From contig CM034233.1 in NCBI GenBank assembly GCA_019916065.1, positions 24,625,936 to 24,689,935 of the forward strand: a stretch of 64,000 nucleotides of DNA, given 5' to 3'. Within the stretch, counting starts at the first letter, position 1. Each line of letters starts with the position of its first letter. Below are positions 47,746 through 58,404 of the stretch, in pieces. Source of the stretch: Vitellaria paradoxa. Lineage: Eukaryota; Streptophyta; Magnoliopsida; Ericales; Sapotaceae. The position numbers were made by a program, and so were the translations under genes. The notes beneath the pieces were generated by a model. The model saw nothing but the letters and a program-made list of their open reading frames with translations. It was not told the DNA's origin and ran no database searches.

Positions 47746-48794
47746 TGTCTGACGGTTTAATTAATTTTATTTTAGGACCAAAATTGTAATTGTTTAAATA
47801 TATATAGTATATTATATTATATTATATTAAACATGTATTTAGTAGGTACCATATAAGTATAAATAGATACCAGGATACCTTAGAAGCAAACCTGTTCAAA
47901 TGGATACTAGGATACCTTAGAGGCAAATCTGTTCCAGACCTACATGAATATTAAATTTTAACCACAGATCCGTCTCAATTCTATTAAAGTATTTTCTAAT
48001 GAGTTTTGTCAAATCAGGTAGTCTCTTATACCTGTTACATTGATATCCCTAAATGGAAAGAATATATTTAGGAACTAAGAAAATAAACAGATTTGGAATG
48101 CTAACGGATAAGAAAAAATAAATGAATGGTAATAGTAATAAGTAACTAAATGGAAAACCCAATTTATTTTCATCTATATAAAAAATGCCTTTTTTATTTC
48201 CTATATTTGGCAGATAAAAGTGAGTTTTGGAAATCTATTAAAAAATAAGAGTGGGAGTAAAGGAACTGTTAAGAGTAATAATTTTTTTCGAACATTCCTT
48301 AAATTTGGTCACAGAAGTTGTTGCAAATGGTGTTAGTACTAATTGTATAAACTGCATATGATTTTATTCATTTGCCCACTGAAGTCTGAATTTTGTAAAC
48401 CAAAAAGGAAGTAATTAAAACCTATCATTGGCTCAAACTTTATGACAAAAAAAGCCCACAAGATTATCCCTAGATTGCTTTTAATTAAGTTTTAGTGCTA
48501 CGACCTAACATTGCAGTCACACTATGGATTTGACATTTGAATCATTCAACCCGAAAGCAATGTCAAAATTTTAATAATTGACGATAAAAATTCTCATTAT
48601 TGAGCGTTGAATTGTTTCATTTTTTTTCTCGTAGATTAAATTATGCTATATGATAATCACTTTTTACCGCAAATGTGGAGCCTATCACATCTTATAGAGA
48701 TGACAAAATTTTGAAATAATTACTTGTTTGTATGTAGTATTTTTAATAATTTTATATTATATTTAAATTCAATATGTAGGTGAAATTAAAATAA

Positions 48795-49184
48795 GGGCCT
48801 GTTTGGAGGTTAAAAAACTAGCAAAAAAGTATCAAAAGTTATATTTTATAACTTTTGTGGCGTTTGGTAGAGCCACAATTATTCTCACTTTTTTACTTTT
48901 GTTACAGTAAAAAATAAAACTAAAAATTTTACCAAACACACAAAAATTACCATTATTTTACTCTGTTACAGTAAAAAATTTACCAAACACACAAAAGTTA
49001 CCACTTTTTTATTTTGCTACAGTAAAAAGTTTACCAAACACTTAAAAGTTATAAAAAAAATACTAAAAATTACACTTTATTCCACCAAACACACAAAAAA
49101 ATATAACTAAAAAAACACACAAAAAAACTATCAAAAATTGGAATTTTTTATTTTTTATTTTTTTTTTGAACATCCAAATGGCCT
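48795..49184. mobile_element. MITE related to 22188-22530
   Basis: It starts GGGCCTGTTTGGAGGTTA and its complement end reads GAGGCCATTTGGATGTTC. The interior repeats 'tgttacagtaaaaaatttac' and 'accaaacacacaaaa'. It shares architecture and internal motifs with the element at 22188-22530. TAA precedes the left end; the right duplication is not clean. Confidence 0.6.
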
Positions 49185-49645
49185 CTTGGTCAAGTGCATA
49201 ATATTACGGTTTATTAAAATTTTTTAGCATCTACTTTTTCATTGGTGTGGGTGGGAAAATGACAATATCAAAATTGTTCTTATTATTATTACTAGAGCAT
49301 TCATTACGTCATCGATCAAGGATTGGTGATTGTACATTAGTTTGACTATAAAAAAAATTGCTCTAACATTGGCATTTTTCCTTTGAATGCTTTTGGACAT
49401 ACAAATATTATATTTGAAATTGCAAAAGATGAGGTAAGGCGTTCAAGATAACAAAGAGAGAAATTATTTTTTATTGAGTTTGCAAAATGCGAAGTAAATA
49501 AACAAATAGATATTTTACTAAAAATTTATTTTCTTAAAATTAATAAGAAAAAACTCTAAAATTGTATAAGTAATTTTATTTCTTTACACAAATAAATAAT
49601 TCAAACGGATTATAATAAAATTTTCTTTTAAATATAAGACAATAA

Positions 49646-49845
49646 GGGTGCGTTTGGTACACAAAAATTTGGTGAAAAAAGTCATGAATGTCCAAAATTT
49701 TGAATCTGTCTAAACAGAAATCTAATCCGTCGGAACGAAATTTTACTATTCATTTTCAAAAAATGCGATTTGAGATGTATGCATTAAACGCAAAAAATTT
49801 TTCAAACCACATTTTATCTCATTTTTTATCACTCTAAACACACCT
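49646..49845. mobile_element. 200-bp MITE with TAA target duplication
   Basis: The left end GGGTGCGTTTGG and the complement of the right end AGGTGTGTTTAG are inverted repeats flanked by TAA (49643-49645 and 49846-49848). This fits PIF/Harbinger-type MITEs. It contains one unit related to the tandem array at 39391-39840. Confidence 0.65.
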
Positions 49846-50772
49846 TAAATATTATTAGTTCTTTTAGATGAAATGGCTTGCAAAAGCGAAAACGGTTTTG
49901 TTACACGTAATTATAAAAAAAAAAAAAAATTCTAATTTTAGGGAACAAAAAGAAGAAAATACAACCAAATATTGATTTCGTTGTTTTAAATTTTGTTTTA
50001 GGAAAATGAGCTAAAAGGAATTTCTTCTGAAAAAAAAAACAACAAAATTATAATTTTCTATTCATTCTTCCATTTTCACGGTAAGGGAAACTAAAGTATA
50101 TTAATAGTTTTCATGAAGAGATATATTAATCTTTGTTAAGCCACCAACTCAGAATTAATTGATAAATTGTGGAGAGACCATAAAGATTTTAACGATGTTT
50201 AACTTACCACAATTCAGGATGGACTCAAAAAGGGTCAATGAGGCTAGTTGTTTCTGTTAACTTGAAAAATTATACTAAAATTCTATTAATTTTGTTATTT
50301 TTTATAAATTATATTTTTTTTATATTTTACCCTAACTATATTTTTACTTTTACTCATATTTTTCTTAAAAATGTAATTTTGCTCCCACTGATTATAAATC
50401 TTGAATCGTCGCTACCAAACTAAAACTCACTAATTTTTATTAACTTTTTATATTTTTCTTTAATTAAATTCTGTTATATATCACTTTGATATTAAAATTT
50501 TTATACTTTTATTATATATATATATATTTGAGCTATCCAAACACCATTAGTTTGGAGCTAGCCAGCGAGAGGTGCAGTTGCTATTTTTCGCTTAGTTTTT
50601 GCACAGCTTCGGCGTCATGTGCATTATACACTTCCCTGTGAGCCACTAGGAAATATAAGTTCCCGAATTTTGTGCTGAGAAAAACATATTCAACGAACGG
50701 ATTTTTTGCAACGCGTTGGATACCTCGTCCTACTGAATGTCGGAAATTTTGTAACTTTTTACGATAATTTTA

Positions 50773-51115
50773 GGCTCCGTTTGAGAACAATTAATATTGG
50801 CTAACAATTAATATTGGCTAATAGTTAATAGATAGTAGTTAATTAAAAAAAAGTTAGTTAATTTTGTGTTTGGGAAGAAAAAAAAAGTGACTAATGGCTA
50901 ATGATTAGTAATTAGCTAAAAAAAAGCTAGCTAATTTTGTGTTTGGGAAGGAAAAAAAGTGACTTTTTTTTAGGTGGCTAACTTGATTTTGTTAAATTGA
51001 CATTTTTACCCTTGAAAGTTTAAAAGAAGATTAAAATATAAGAGGGTAAAAAAGTCTAACCACTGTTAAAATAGCCATTAGCCTTGGCTAATGGCTACTC
51101 TTCTCAAACAGACCC
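50773..51115. mobile_element. 343-bp MITE with GGCTCCGTTTGAGAA ends
   Basis: The left end GGCTCCGTTTGAGAA pairs with the complement of the right end GGGTCTGTTTGAGAA. Internal direct repeats ('ctaattttgtgtttgggaag' near 50860 and 50930) are present. Flanks are tta and tca, consistent with a 3-bp duplication carrying one mutation. Likely PIF/Harbinger type. Confidence 0.6.
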
Positions 51116-51141
51116 TCAATCTCTTATTCAAAAGTGAAAAA

Positions 51142-51525
51142 TAGGGGTGGAATCGAGTCGAGTCGAGCCAAGATTTAACATGGCTCGATCTTTAACATGC
51201 TTGATACTGAGCTCGAGCTCTATTCAAGATTTTATATAGACTCGAGTTTGGCTCGATAAAGAAGAATTTAGACTCGATTCGGCTCGCGAATAGTTCTATT
51301 AAATTAAAAAGACATCGTTTTGATTTAAAATATAATATATTTAAAAAAATATAATAAAAATATTATTAAAAATATATATATTATTCTAACCAAGTCTATT
51401 CGCGAGCTTTCGAGTTGAGTTTCTCTAGGCTCGAGCTCAAGCTCGAATCCAAAACGAGCCAAAAATTTAATATCGGTTCGAGCTCGTTTAACTCACGAAT
51501 CAAGCTCAAGCTGAACTTTTGTGGT
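51142..51525 (+). mobile_element. GAGCTCGA-type hAT-like repeat, copy B
   Basis: Begins TAGGGGTGGAATCGAGTCGA. TCGA-rich motifs, an AT-rich core with 'gacatcgttttgatttaaaa' and 'attcgcgagc' follow, as in copy A (19660-20046), which has the opposite orientation. The right boundary is not defined. Confidence 0.45.
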
Positions 51526-54500
51526 AAAAAGTTAAAAAAGAGAAACTGTGGGAACCGTTTTTTAAGTTCGATCCCATGAATTTATGTCAAAATTTTTTGA
51601 AAGTTATTAAACTTTTCAACTTTTACGTGAAAAATTTAGAGAGAAAAACTGTGAAGACGGTTTTTTCGATTCATTCCCACGGATTTAAATCAAATTTGTT
51701 GAAATTTGTTCAAAAATTATTAAGATTTGTGAAAAAATTATTAGAGTTTGTAAAAAAAAAAGTATTGGAGTTTGTAAAAATTTATTAGAATATATAAATA
51801 TATATAAAAATTTATAGAAGTTTCACGAAGTATGAAATAACCAAAATGTGTTAAAAAATTTTAAAAATTTTCAAAGATATTCCATAATTTTTATTGGTTT
51901 TTAACAAATTAAATGCTCTTTAAGTGTGTTTCAAAATGACTTCTCTAGAAATATTTAGCTACAAAATAGATTTTTTGCGCAAATTGGTGTTTGAAAATTA
52001 TGTACTTGATTAGTATGGTAGTTCTTCTGCTTAGAGCTGAAGAATTGTCGAGATGGGTAAAATATTCATTCGTGCGGTGATTCTTTTCCTTCGAGTTAAT
52101 GAGTCGTGCAGACGAGTAAAACATTTGTACAATAAAATTGAAGATTCCGTTATATAATCGTCACAAATAAATTTTACTTACTAGAATTATAAAGTAAAAG
52201 AGTTTTGATCTTTAGTTTACAATCTAGGGATTTACACTCTTAAAAAATTTTCTCAGCTAAATTTTTGTGGCTTTCTCATTTTACTGTTATGGTATGTTAT
52301 AATTAAGTCTTGTTTGGTGGCACTAAAATTCACAAATTTTAATTAATTTTTATATTTTTTTCTAATTAAATTTTTACATATATCACTTTTATGTCACATT
52401 TTTTTATTTTTATTATATTTTTTATCTCATTTTTTATCAATCAAATACCTTCATAATTGTTTGTGATGGGGACCGTGTATTAAGATACCGGGGCACGCAA
52501 AAATTTCAGTGAAAGTAAGAAAAAGAGCATGATAAAGGGTGGGCGCGCCTGCATTAGATCCAATGGTATGTTGCACTTTAGGCCCTGGCCCCCAAGGATT
52601 GTTTGAAAAGAAAGAAACTCCAAATTTGCCGAACCCCAGCGCCAGATGTCAATTTAATAAGGGACAAGGAATTACCCTCAGTAACACCTCCAGTGTAACT
52701 GTAGCCAAACGCGCCGTTGAGAACTTTTAGGGGTAATTTGAACGATCAAAAGTTCAAAAGTTAAAAAAGAGGAGTAAATATTAGTCACTTTTTTACATTA
52801 AAAAAAACCTATTAAAAGTGACTAAAATAATGTATTGAAACAGTGTAAAGCGAGCCATTCTAACTATTTTAGTTAAAAAGTAGTATGAAAAATTGATATA
52901 TGTTAAAAAAAAGTGATAAAAAGTAAGAAATTTTTTGTAATTTTTTATAAAAATTTGTAAAATTTAAATTTTAAAAATAAACGTACGAAAAATAAAAATA
53001 ATAAAATTTGATAAAAGTAAGTAAATATTTATAATTTTTTATAATTTTTAATAATTTTTAACATAACCAAATGGATCTTAGTAGAACAACATGACGGGTT
53101 GGGGGCGCTGACATCAATGACATCAAATTTGATGTTTATCTTGTGATAAAATTTTTTTGATAGTTAGATTTGAATTTTAATCAAACATATCATAAAATTG
53201 ATGTCACGTAGTTGTTGTCAGTGTTCCCACTTTCCAATATGACAAGCCATTTGTTAACAAATGTTTCGGGTATACCATTAAATGTTAATCGAAGCAAATT
53301 TTATAATAATATTTTTATGCACAACTCTATTAAAGTGGAGCACACTGGCATCAGCACTCGATTTTAAAAAAATATGACATATTATTATTACGTGATATAT
53401 ATTTATTAATTCTTAATAAATACTTTAAAATACTCATTAACCAAATTTATTATTTTAAAATATAAAAAATATATTAATATATGAATGTATAAAATATTTT
53501 TAATAACTATAATTAGAATAGTTGAATTATTATTATGAAAAGTTTTAATATACTTAACTTTTTGTAATGATTTTAAATTCATGTCATATTTTATTATGTT
53601 AACCCTACCAAATTTATGATATAATTTGTACCTATTAAAACTAGTAAAATAATATTTGCGTAATTCTGCCTGAATAAATAATGTCATATTTATTCATAAA
53701 TATAAATGCAGCTTTTTGTTCTTTCGTTTACATATTTCGAATTTGGAATTTGGAGTTTGTATTCCTTCCCCCATAAATATTATTAACTTATATCATGCTC
53801 ATAAAAAATGAAATGGTAGTGGTTTCTTCTTATTGAGAAAAAAGAATAAGAAAAAGAAGTTTTGTGGATTTCTTTCGATGGTGTTTGACTCACCAGAAAA
53901 ATAAAAAATAATAAATAATTTTTACTAATCTTTTTAACTTTTTCTGAATTTCTCCACCAAACACAAAATCAAATTTGACCAACTTTTTTTAATTTTTATT
54001 TTTTTTAACTTTTCACAAATCCGTACTAAAGACCCAACTATCAACTAATAAACAAAAATATATACAAAATTATATTTTTTCAGTGCTGTCTAATTTACCC
54101 CCTTCATGTGCTTAGAAAGAAATGGGTATGTATTAGTCAACTTGAAGAAATAAATTATTTACAAACCTTATCTTTTACATTTTTTTTAATATATATACAT
54201 GTGTGAGCTTATTTACACTCCACTTTTACTTTTTTCATACTTCAAATAAGTATTAATTATTGTCAAAGAAGATGAAGTGCAAGGAATTAAAAGTAGAGTG
54301 CGAATAATAATTCCCTATGTATATATATATATATTGAAAGTGTAAAAATATTAGCACTCTTTCAAAAGTTTTCCCTACTCCTTGTTATTTTTTACTTCTA
54401 CAAAATCACAAAATAAGTCTTATAGTAAAGGTCAATTAATACAAAATACATCAAATATCATAATCACCCTCCATTTCTATTTATTATTTTGAAATTAACA

Positions 54501-56096
54501 TTTTTCACCTTTCACTTTTTTATAGCATCCTCCATTTTTTATTAATTTGCATGTTAAATTAAAAATCTATTGTCAATTATAACTTCAAGAAGTTGTGTGA
54601 GAATTTTTTTAATTTTTTTTAAAATTAGCTTTGTAAATATATTTTTTAATTTATTTTACCAAAAATCAAACAATAAAATAAAAAAATCATTATTTTTTAA
54701 TTAATACAAAATAAGACATCATAATCGTTGATCAATTGGTACAATTAATAAAAATAACTAAAATAAATATAAATCAAATTGAAAATCTAATCATAACATT
54801 TATTCCCAAAATCAGTCATCATAAGATAAAAAATAATATGACACTGTTCAAACTAATTCAATAATTTTAACAAAAATCATCTAATATTATCAAGCAAATA
54901 TAAAATAAAATAAAATAAAACACTACAAGTAGGAACAATAAAAAAATAAAAAATAAAAACTTAATAGGAAAAAAAACGCTAATAATAGAATAGCATATAA
55001 ACCAAAAATAAAAAATAAAAAAATATTACATACAATTTGTTCTATACTATTCTGCCAATAAATCAATCACTTGAAAAGAAAATATGAGAAAAGGTTAATA
55101 GTTGCTTTGTTATTTGAGGAAAAAAATAACTTTTTAGTAGTTCTAATTTTTTTTTTATTTTTTTTCTAAAATGGCCAAACTCCACCTATTATATTTTAAA
55201 GTTTTTTTAAAAATATAGAGGATCTCTTTTTAAGTCCTCACCTAATTAGCTTCCTTTATAAGGGTTGTTAGGTATAGTTTAAGAAAAATAAATAAACAGA
55301 TTAAACTCCCTAATTTATCTTTTCTTTCTTTCCTTTTTTTTTTTTATTTACTTCTTGCACTCTCAGTTTTACTTTAATTATGTTTGGTGAACTAACAGGG
55401 TTTGCTTTTAGGGCAACTTTCTGAACACTTGATTGGAAAGTACAAACAATTGTGCCCTAGCCACGGGGATAGTTAAATAAACAACTTTAGAATCTAGGCA
55501 AATGCATGGTTAAATTAAGTGAATAGAAGAAAGAAATTTCTATAGAATGCCGGTTGGGGTGTAAATGTTGTACGTTATGGTGACTTATAGGATTTTTTTT
55601 TTTAAATATTTAGAATATTTGGACTAATTTATGTCTAGTTTGACTAATTTTTTACTCCTGAAATTAATGATTAGGTAAATCTTTCAGTAGTTTTTGAGTA
55701 GACTCAAACTAATAATTATTAAGAAATAAATTCAAAATTTTACCAATTAAGTTATCATTCAAGATTAGTTATGGAATTTCAGTACAACGTTTTCTCTCCT
55801 TAACGTTGTTCCTTTATATATATATATATATATATGAATTGAGAGGTAATAAATTGAACAAGGGTGACCGGATGAATAAAATGTGCGCTTGAGTTGGGAG
55901 AGCCGCAACTGAACCGTGGTGAGTGCGCAAGAATAGAGAGTTGAATAACGGATTGCTCTGTTGTGTTATTTGACAGAAAATTTGCCAAAGCTCTGAATTT
56001 CTCCTCTAGTGGGTAAGGTGGGTTTTTGAAACTTAGTCATATTAGTGATTTTTACTTTTGCTAGAAGGTTTAAAAAAAAATGACACTTGATTAATG

Positions 56097-56534
56097 TAAA
56101 ATGTTTTGGACTTTTTATTGTTAAAAAGAGTGGGAAGGGTCACTGGCATAGCAACCGTCTTTGGGTGTAGGCACAGGTGTTTTCACCTGTAACTGAAGTG
56201 CGAATCGAACAAAAGCTTTTCTCAGTAGCATCTGATTCATACCACCATTAACTGTTTTGCCAACTCTACTACAACCTTGATAGTAAATACTTCTGGAATT
56301 AGTCTGAATAGCTCGTGAGTGTACTTTTCCTAGAGATTATACGGATTCGATTCGTGACTTTAGCGGGATGTACATGAGAAGCAGTGTACATCTCTTCGAT
56401 TTATCCATTGACTATGTGATTTGTTAAGAACTGCAATAAATCGGTGTAAGTTCCAGTTATAAAAAAAAAAAAAAAAAAAAAAAAAAGAAGAAGAAGAGAG
56501 GAAACCTTGGTAGTAAATGTTTTGGACTTTTATT
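56097..56534. mobile_element. Two nested, oppositely oriented tRNA-derived SINE-like elements
   Basis: The plus-strand SINE-like element (about 56290-56502) has a pol III A-box-like TAGCTCGTGAGTG and a B-box-like GGATTCGATTCGTGAC (56343-56358). It ends in 26 As and is flanked by aaccttg(a/g)tagtaaat at 56273-56288 and 56503-56518. It interrupts a minus-strand element (about 56120-56290) with its own B box GTTCGATTCGCAC (56198-56210). That one has outer direct repeats 'aatgttttggactttt' at 56100-56115 and 56516-56531. Neither codes for protein. Confidence 0.6.
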
Positions 56535-56599
56535 ACTGAATTGTCAAAATGTCTCCAGTTGAAAAGAATGGTGGCTTTAAAATTTGAATAGTCCAGTTG

Positions 56600-56876
56600 A
56601 AGTTCAAAACAGATGAAAAGTGATGAGAGGCTCCAACGGCTACTTGCTCACCCCCCCCCCCCCCCCATTAAACAATAAATCCAAGCTGCCACCGACCACC
56701 CCCCCCCCCTTTTTTACAGCTTGCCACTCCCATCCCACCACCGCCACCATATTCTCGGATCTGCCAACACCTTTTTGCACCATTAAAAGCCGGCCTCCCT
56801 ATGTCGCTCAACCCAAGAAGCCAACTCCCCCTCTAAAAGTTGTGAACTACTCTTTCTCGCTTGAAAAAAAAAAAAA
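56600..56876 (+). promoter_or_regulatory. Probable 5' UTR/upstream region of the DUF761 gene
   Basis: A strongly pyrimidine/C-rich leader-like region with two poly-C runs (about 56650-56667 and 56699-56709). It ends in an A13 tract directly before the start codon. A C-rich open frame across it (56620-56925) is low-complexity and overlaps the gene out of frame. The transcription start is not determined. Confidence 0.35.
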
Positions 56877-57383
56877 ATGCCCAGAAAGAGATCACCCATT
56901 TACCAAAAAGTCTCAAATCTGCTGAGAATCTCAATCTCCATAGCCAAAATGAAGAAACCCAAATTTCCAAAGCTCATTTGTCTCAGGAAGAAATCAAGTG
57001 AGCTCAAGAAATTCAACCATCACAACTATGGGTACATTCAAGAATACCAATTCTCTCCTTCAAGAACTCCTCTAATTCACTGCCACAGAAGGCAACTGAA
57101 GAAGAGAAACTATAGTGATATGTGTTCCGTGTTCATTCTCTGCCAGTGTTTGGGTAGGTTGGGAGCTGAAGGAGGAGGTGGAAACGGAATTGGAGACTAC
57201 CCACCGGAGGCTTTGCCGCCTGACATTGAAGATGCAGTGGGAACAGAATTGTCAGAGTTTTCGGACTTCGGCGGCGGCGAAGGAGATTCAGTTGACGAGA
57301 GAGCTGAGAGGTTCATTGAGAAGTTCTACGAAGAGATGAGAACCCAGAGGAAGGAATCACTTTTGCAGCTCATGGACTGCTAG
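56877..57383 (+). CDS. DUF761 domain-containing protein, single exon, 168 aa
   Basis: Small intronless plant gene of the DUF761 ('cotton fibre expressed protein') group, whose molecular role is not known. The family signature is at the C terminus: SVDERAERFIEKFYEEMRTQRKESLLQL (about residues 138-165), preceded by an acidic/Gly-rich stretch (ELSEFSDFGGGEGDS). The N-terminal half is basic and begins PRKRSPIYQKVSNLLRISISIAKMKKPKFPKL, with a Lys/His/Tyr-rich middle, a layout common to this group. The start at 56877 is preferred because the PRKRSPIYQKVSNLL segment looks conserved; an internal Met at residue 25 is an alternative. Stop TAG is at 57381-57383. The neighbours are an upstream C-rich leader and a MITE starting about 280 bp downstream. 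Codon use and GC are higher than in surrounding repeats, supporting a real gene. Confidence 0.85.
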   Translation: MPRKRSPIYQKVSNLLRISISIAKMKKPKFPKLICLRKKSSELKKFNHHNYGYIQEYQFSPSRTPLIHCHRRQLKKRNYSDMCSVFILCQCLGRLGAEGGGGNGIGDYPPEALPPDIEDAVGTELSEFSDFGGGEGDSVDERAERFIEKFYEEMRTQRKESLLQLMDC

Positions 57384-57664
57384 AAATTTGTGAAGAGGTG
57401 CGGAATGCGGAGGGGCAGAAAAACAATTGCAGAGCTCGTGAAATGATTGAAGTGAAGAAAGGAGAATCAATGCTTATTTAACTTTGATTTTTGGCTGTAG
57501 TTTTTTTCTGGGTTGTTCTCCACATAAATTTTTAGAGATTGTGGAGATTGTTCTTTAATTTTGTGCCATTTGTTGTCATTTTTTATTTTTATTTTCTTCT
57601 CTCTCCAATGTTTTGAATCGGTGCTGGAGATGTCTGTTTCTTTCAAATTTGAAAGTAATTTTAA

Positions 57665-57880
57665 TAATAGTAACGCTACACTTACACCATTTTGTTTACA
57701 CTCTTCTTACATACCACTGGTTATGACGGATCATGATTAGTGTATTTTATTTAAAATTATCACAGTCATTGGATGTTACCTTTTATGTGCGGTTGTGATA
57801 ATTTTGAATAAACTATACTGGTCATGACCAGTGAGGTGTAAGAAAGGTGTAAACAAAAAAAGTGTAAGTATAGCATTATT
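57665..57880. mobile_element. ~215-bp MITE in the 3' flank of the DUF761 gene
   Basis: The left 'gtaacgctacacttacacca' and the complement of the right 'atgctatacttacac' form inverted repeats. They continue inward ('gtttacac.cttcttacat' against 'gtttacacctttcttacac'; 'actggttatgac' against 'actggtcatgac'). It has no coding capacity. It begins about 280 bp after the stop codon, so it could lie in or near the 3' UTR. Confidence 0.7.
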
Positions 57881-58404
57881 TTTTTAATAAAACAGAGCAG
57901 TAAGAAAATGTTCTATTTTTAATTTTTTTTGGGGTCCAATTCTATAGTTATTTTGTCATCTGTTTCAAAAGGAAGGTTATGCCAGCCTAATGTTCTCTCC
58001 TTATTAGTACGTGGGTGGGTGTGTGTGTATACACATTAATCCCAACTAAAGATGCTGCGAAGCATGAAATCCATAAACCTTATTAACCACCAATGATTTT
58101 TTTTCATAATTTTTTTGGGTCACACTTTTGTTGATGTTTACGGAACTCCAGTTTATGACATGCTCTCCTCTCTCTCTCTCTCTCTTAAACTTTTAAAGAA
58201 ATGATAGCACTCAATTTTTAGAAATGACGCTGCATGCCAATACTGGAACATGTTTTCTAGTGCTAGCACTATCAATCAAGCAACAGCATACAATTTGTTT
58301 TCATATCCAAAATTAGGATTGCGTTAATAATTTTGTAGTCTTTATTCTTCAGGAAGCTAAGGGATGTATGCCACTGCTATATATTTAAGCAATATCATAT
58401 AGTT
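57881..58404. other. Short intergenic stretch, no feature
   Basis: AT-rich with a CT microsatellite at about 58160-58186. No gene or defined repeat is seen before the LINE. Confidence 0.6.

Larger units (their letters stand above)
43446..48054. mobile_element. Long-terminal-inverted-repeat element forming a nested transposon cluster
   Basis: The left end TAGGAGTGTTAATGGGACAG and the complement of the right end TAGGGATATCAATGTAACAG match. The match continues inward for about 300 bp (for example 'ttaatactcatacaggt' against 'ttaatattcatgtaggt'), jumping over the LINE at 43671-44480. Inside are a second transposon (44570-46903), which itself holds a third (45528-46708), and a separate inverted repeat (46915-47745). 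The TAGGR ends suggest hAT ancestry, but I could not find an adjacent 8-bp target duplication. Confidence 0.6.
48055..56090. other. Intergenic, AT-rich, dense in short inverted-repeat elements
   Basis: No gene is recognised. Supported elements: MITEs at 48795-49184, 49646-49845 and 50773-51115; the GAGCTCGA-type repeat at 51142-51525; and related ~150-bp MITE-like blocks near 50405-50550, 52305-52460, 52735-53085 and 53880-54030. There is also a small inverted repeat at 54207-54315. GC-richer single-copy-looking patches lie at about 50550-50760, 52470-52735 and 55840-55990. Open frames in those patches have no known domain. Confidence 0.5.

Noticed and set aside
43140..48060. Search for an 8-bp duplication at the ends of the 43446-48054 element
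   Set aside because: Bases next to the ends (taaagaat and aatggaaa) do not match. An aaagaat word occurs a few bases further out on the right, but this is not adequate evidence.
56273..56358. Possible intact tRNA gene
   Set aside because: Only A- and B-box resemblance is present, with no foldable acceptor or anticodon arms; it is better explained as a SINE head.
56620..56925. 101-codon Pro-rich frame upstream of the DUF761 gene
   Set aside because: It is low-complexity C-rich sequence and overlaps the supported gene in another frame.
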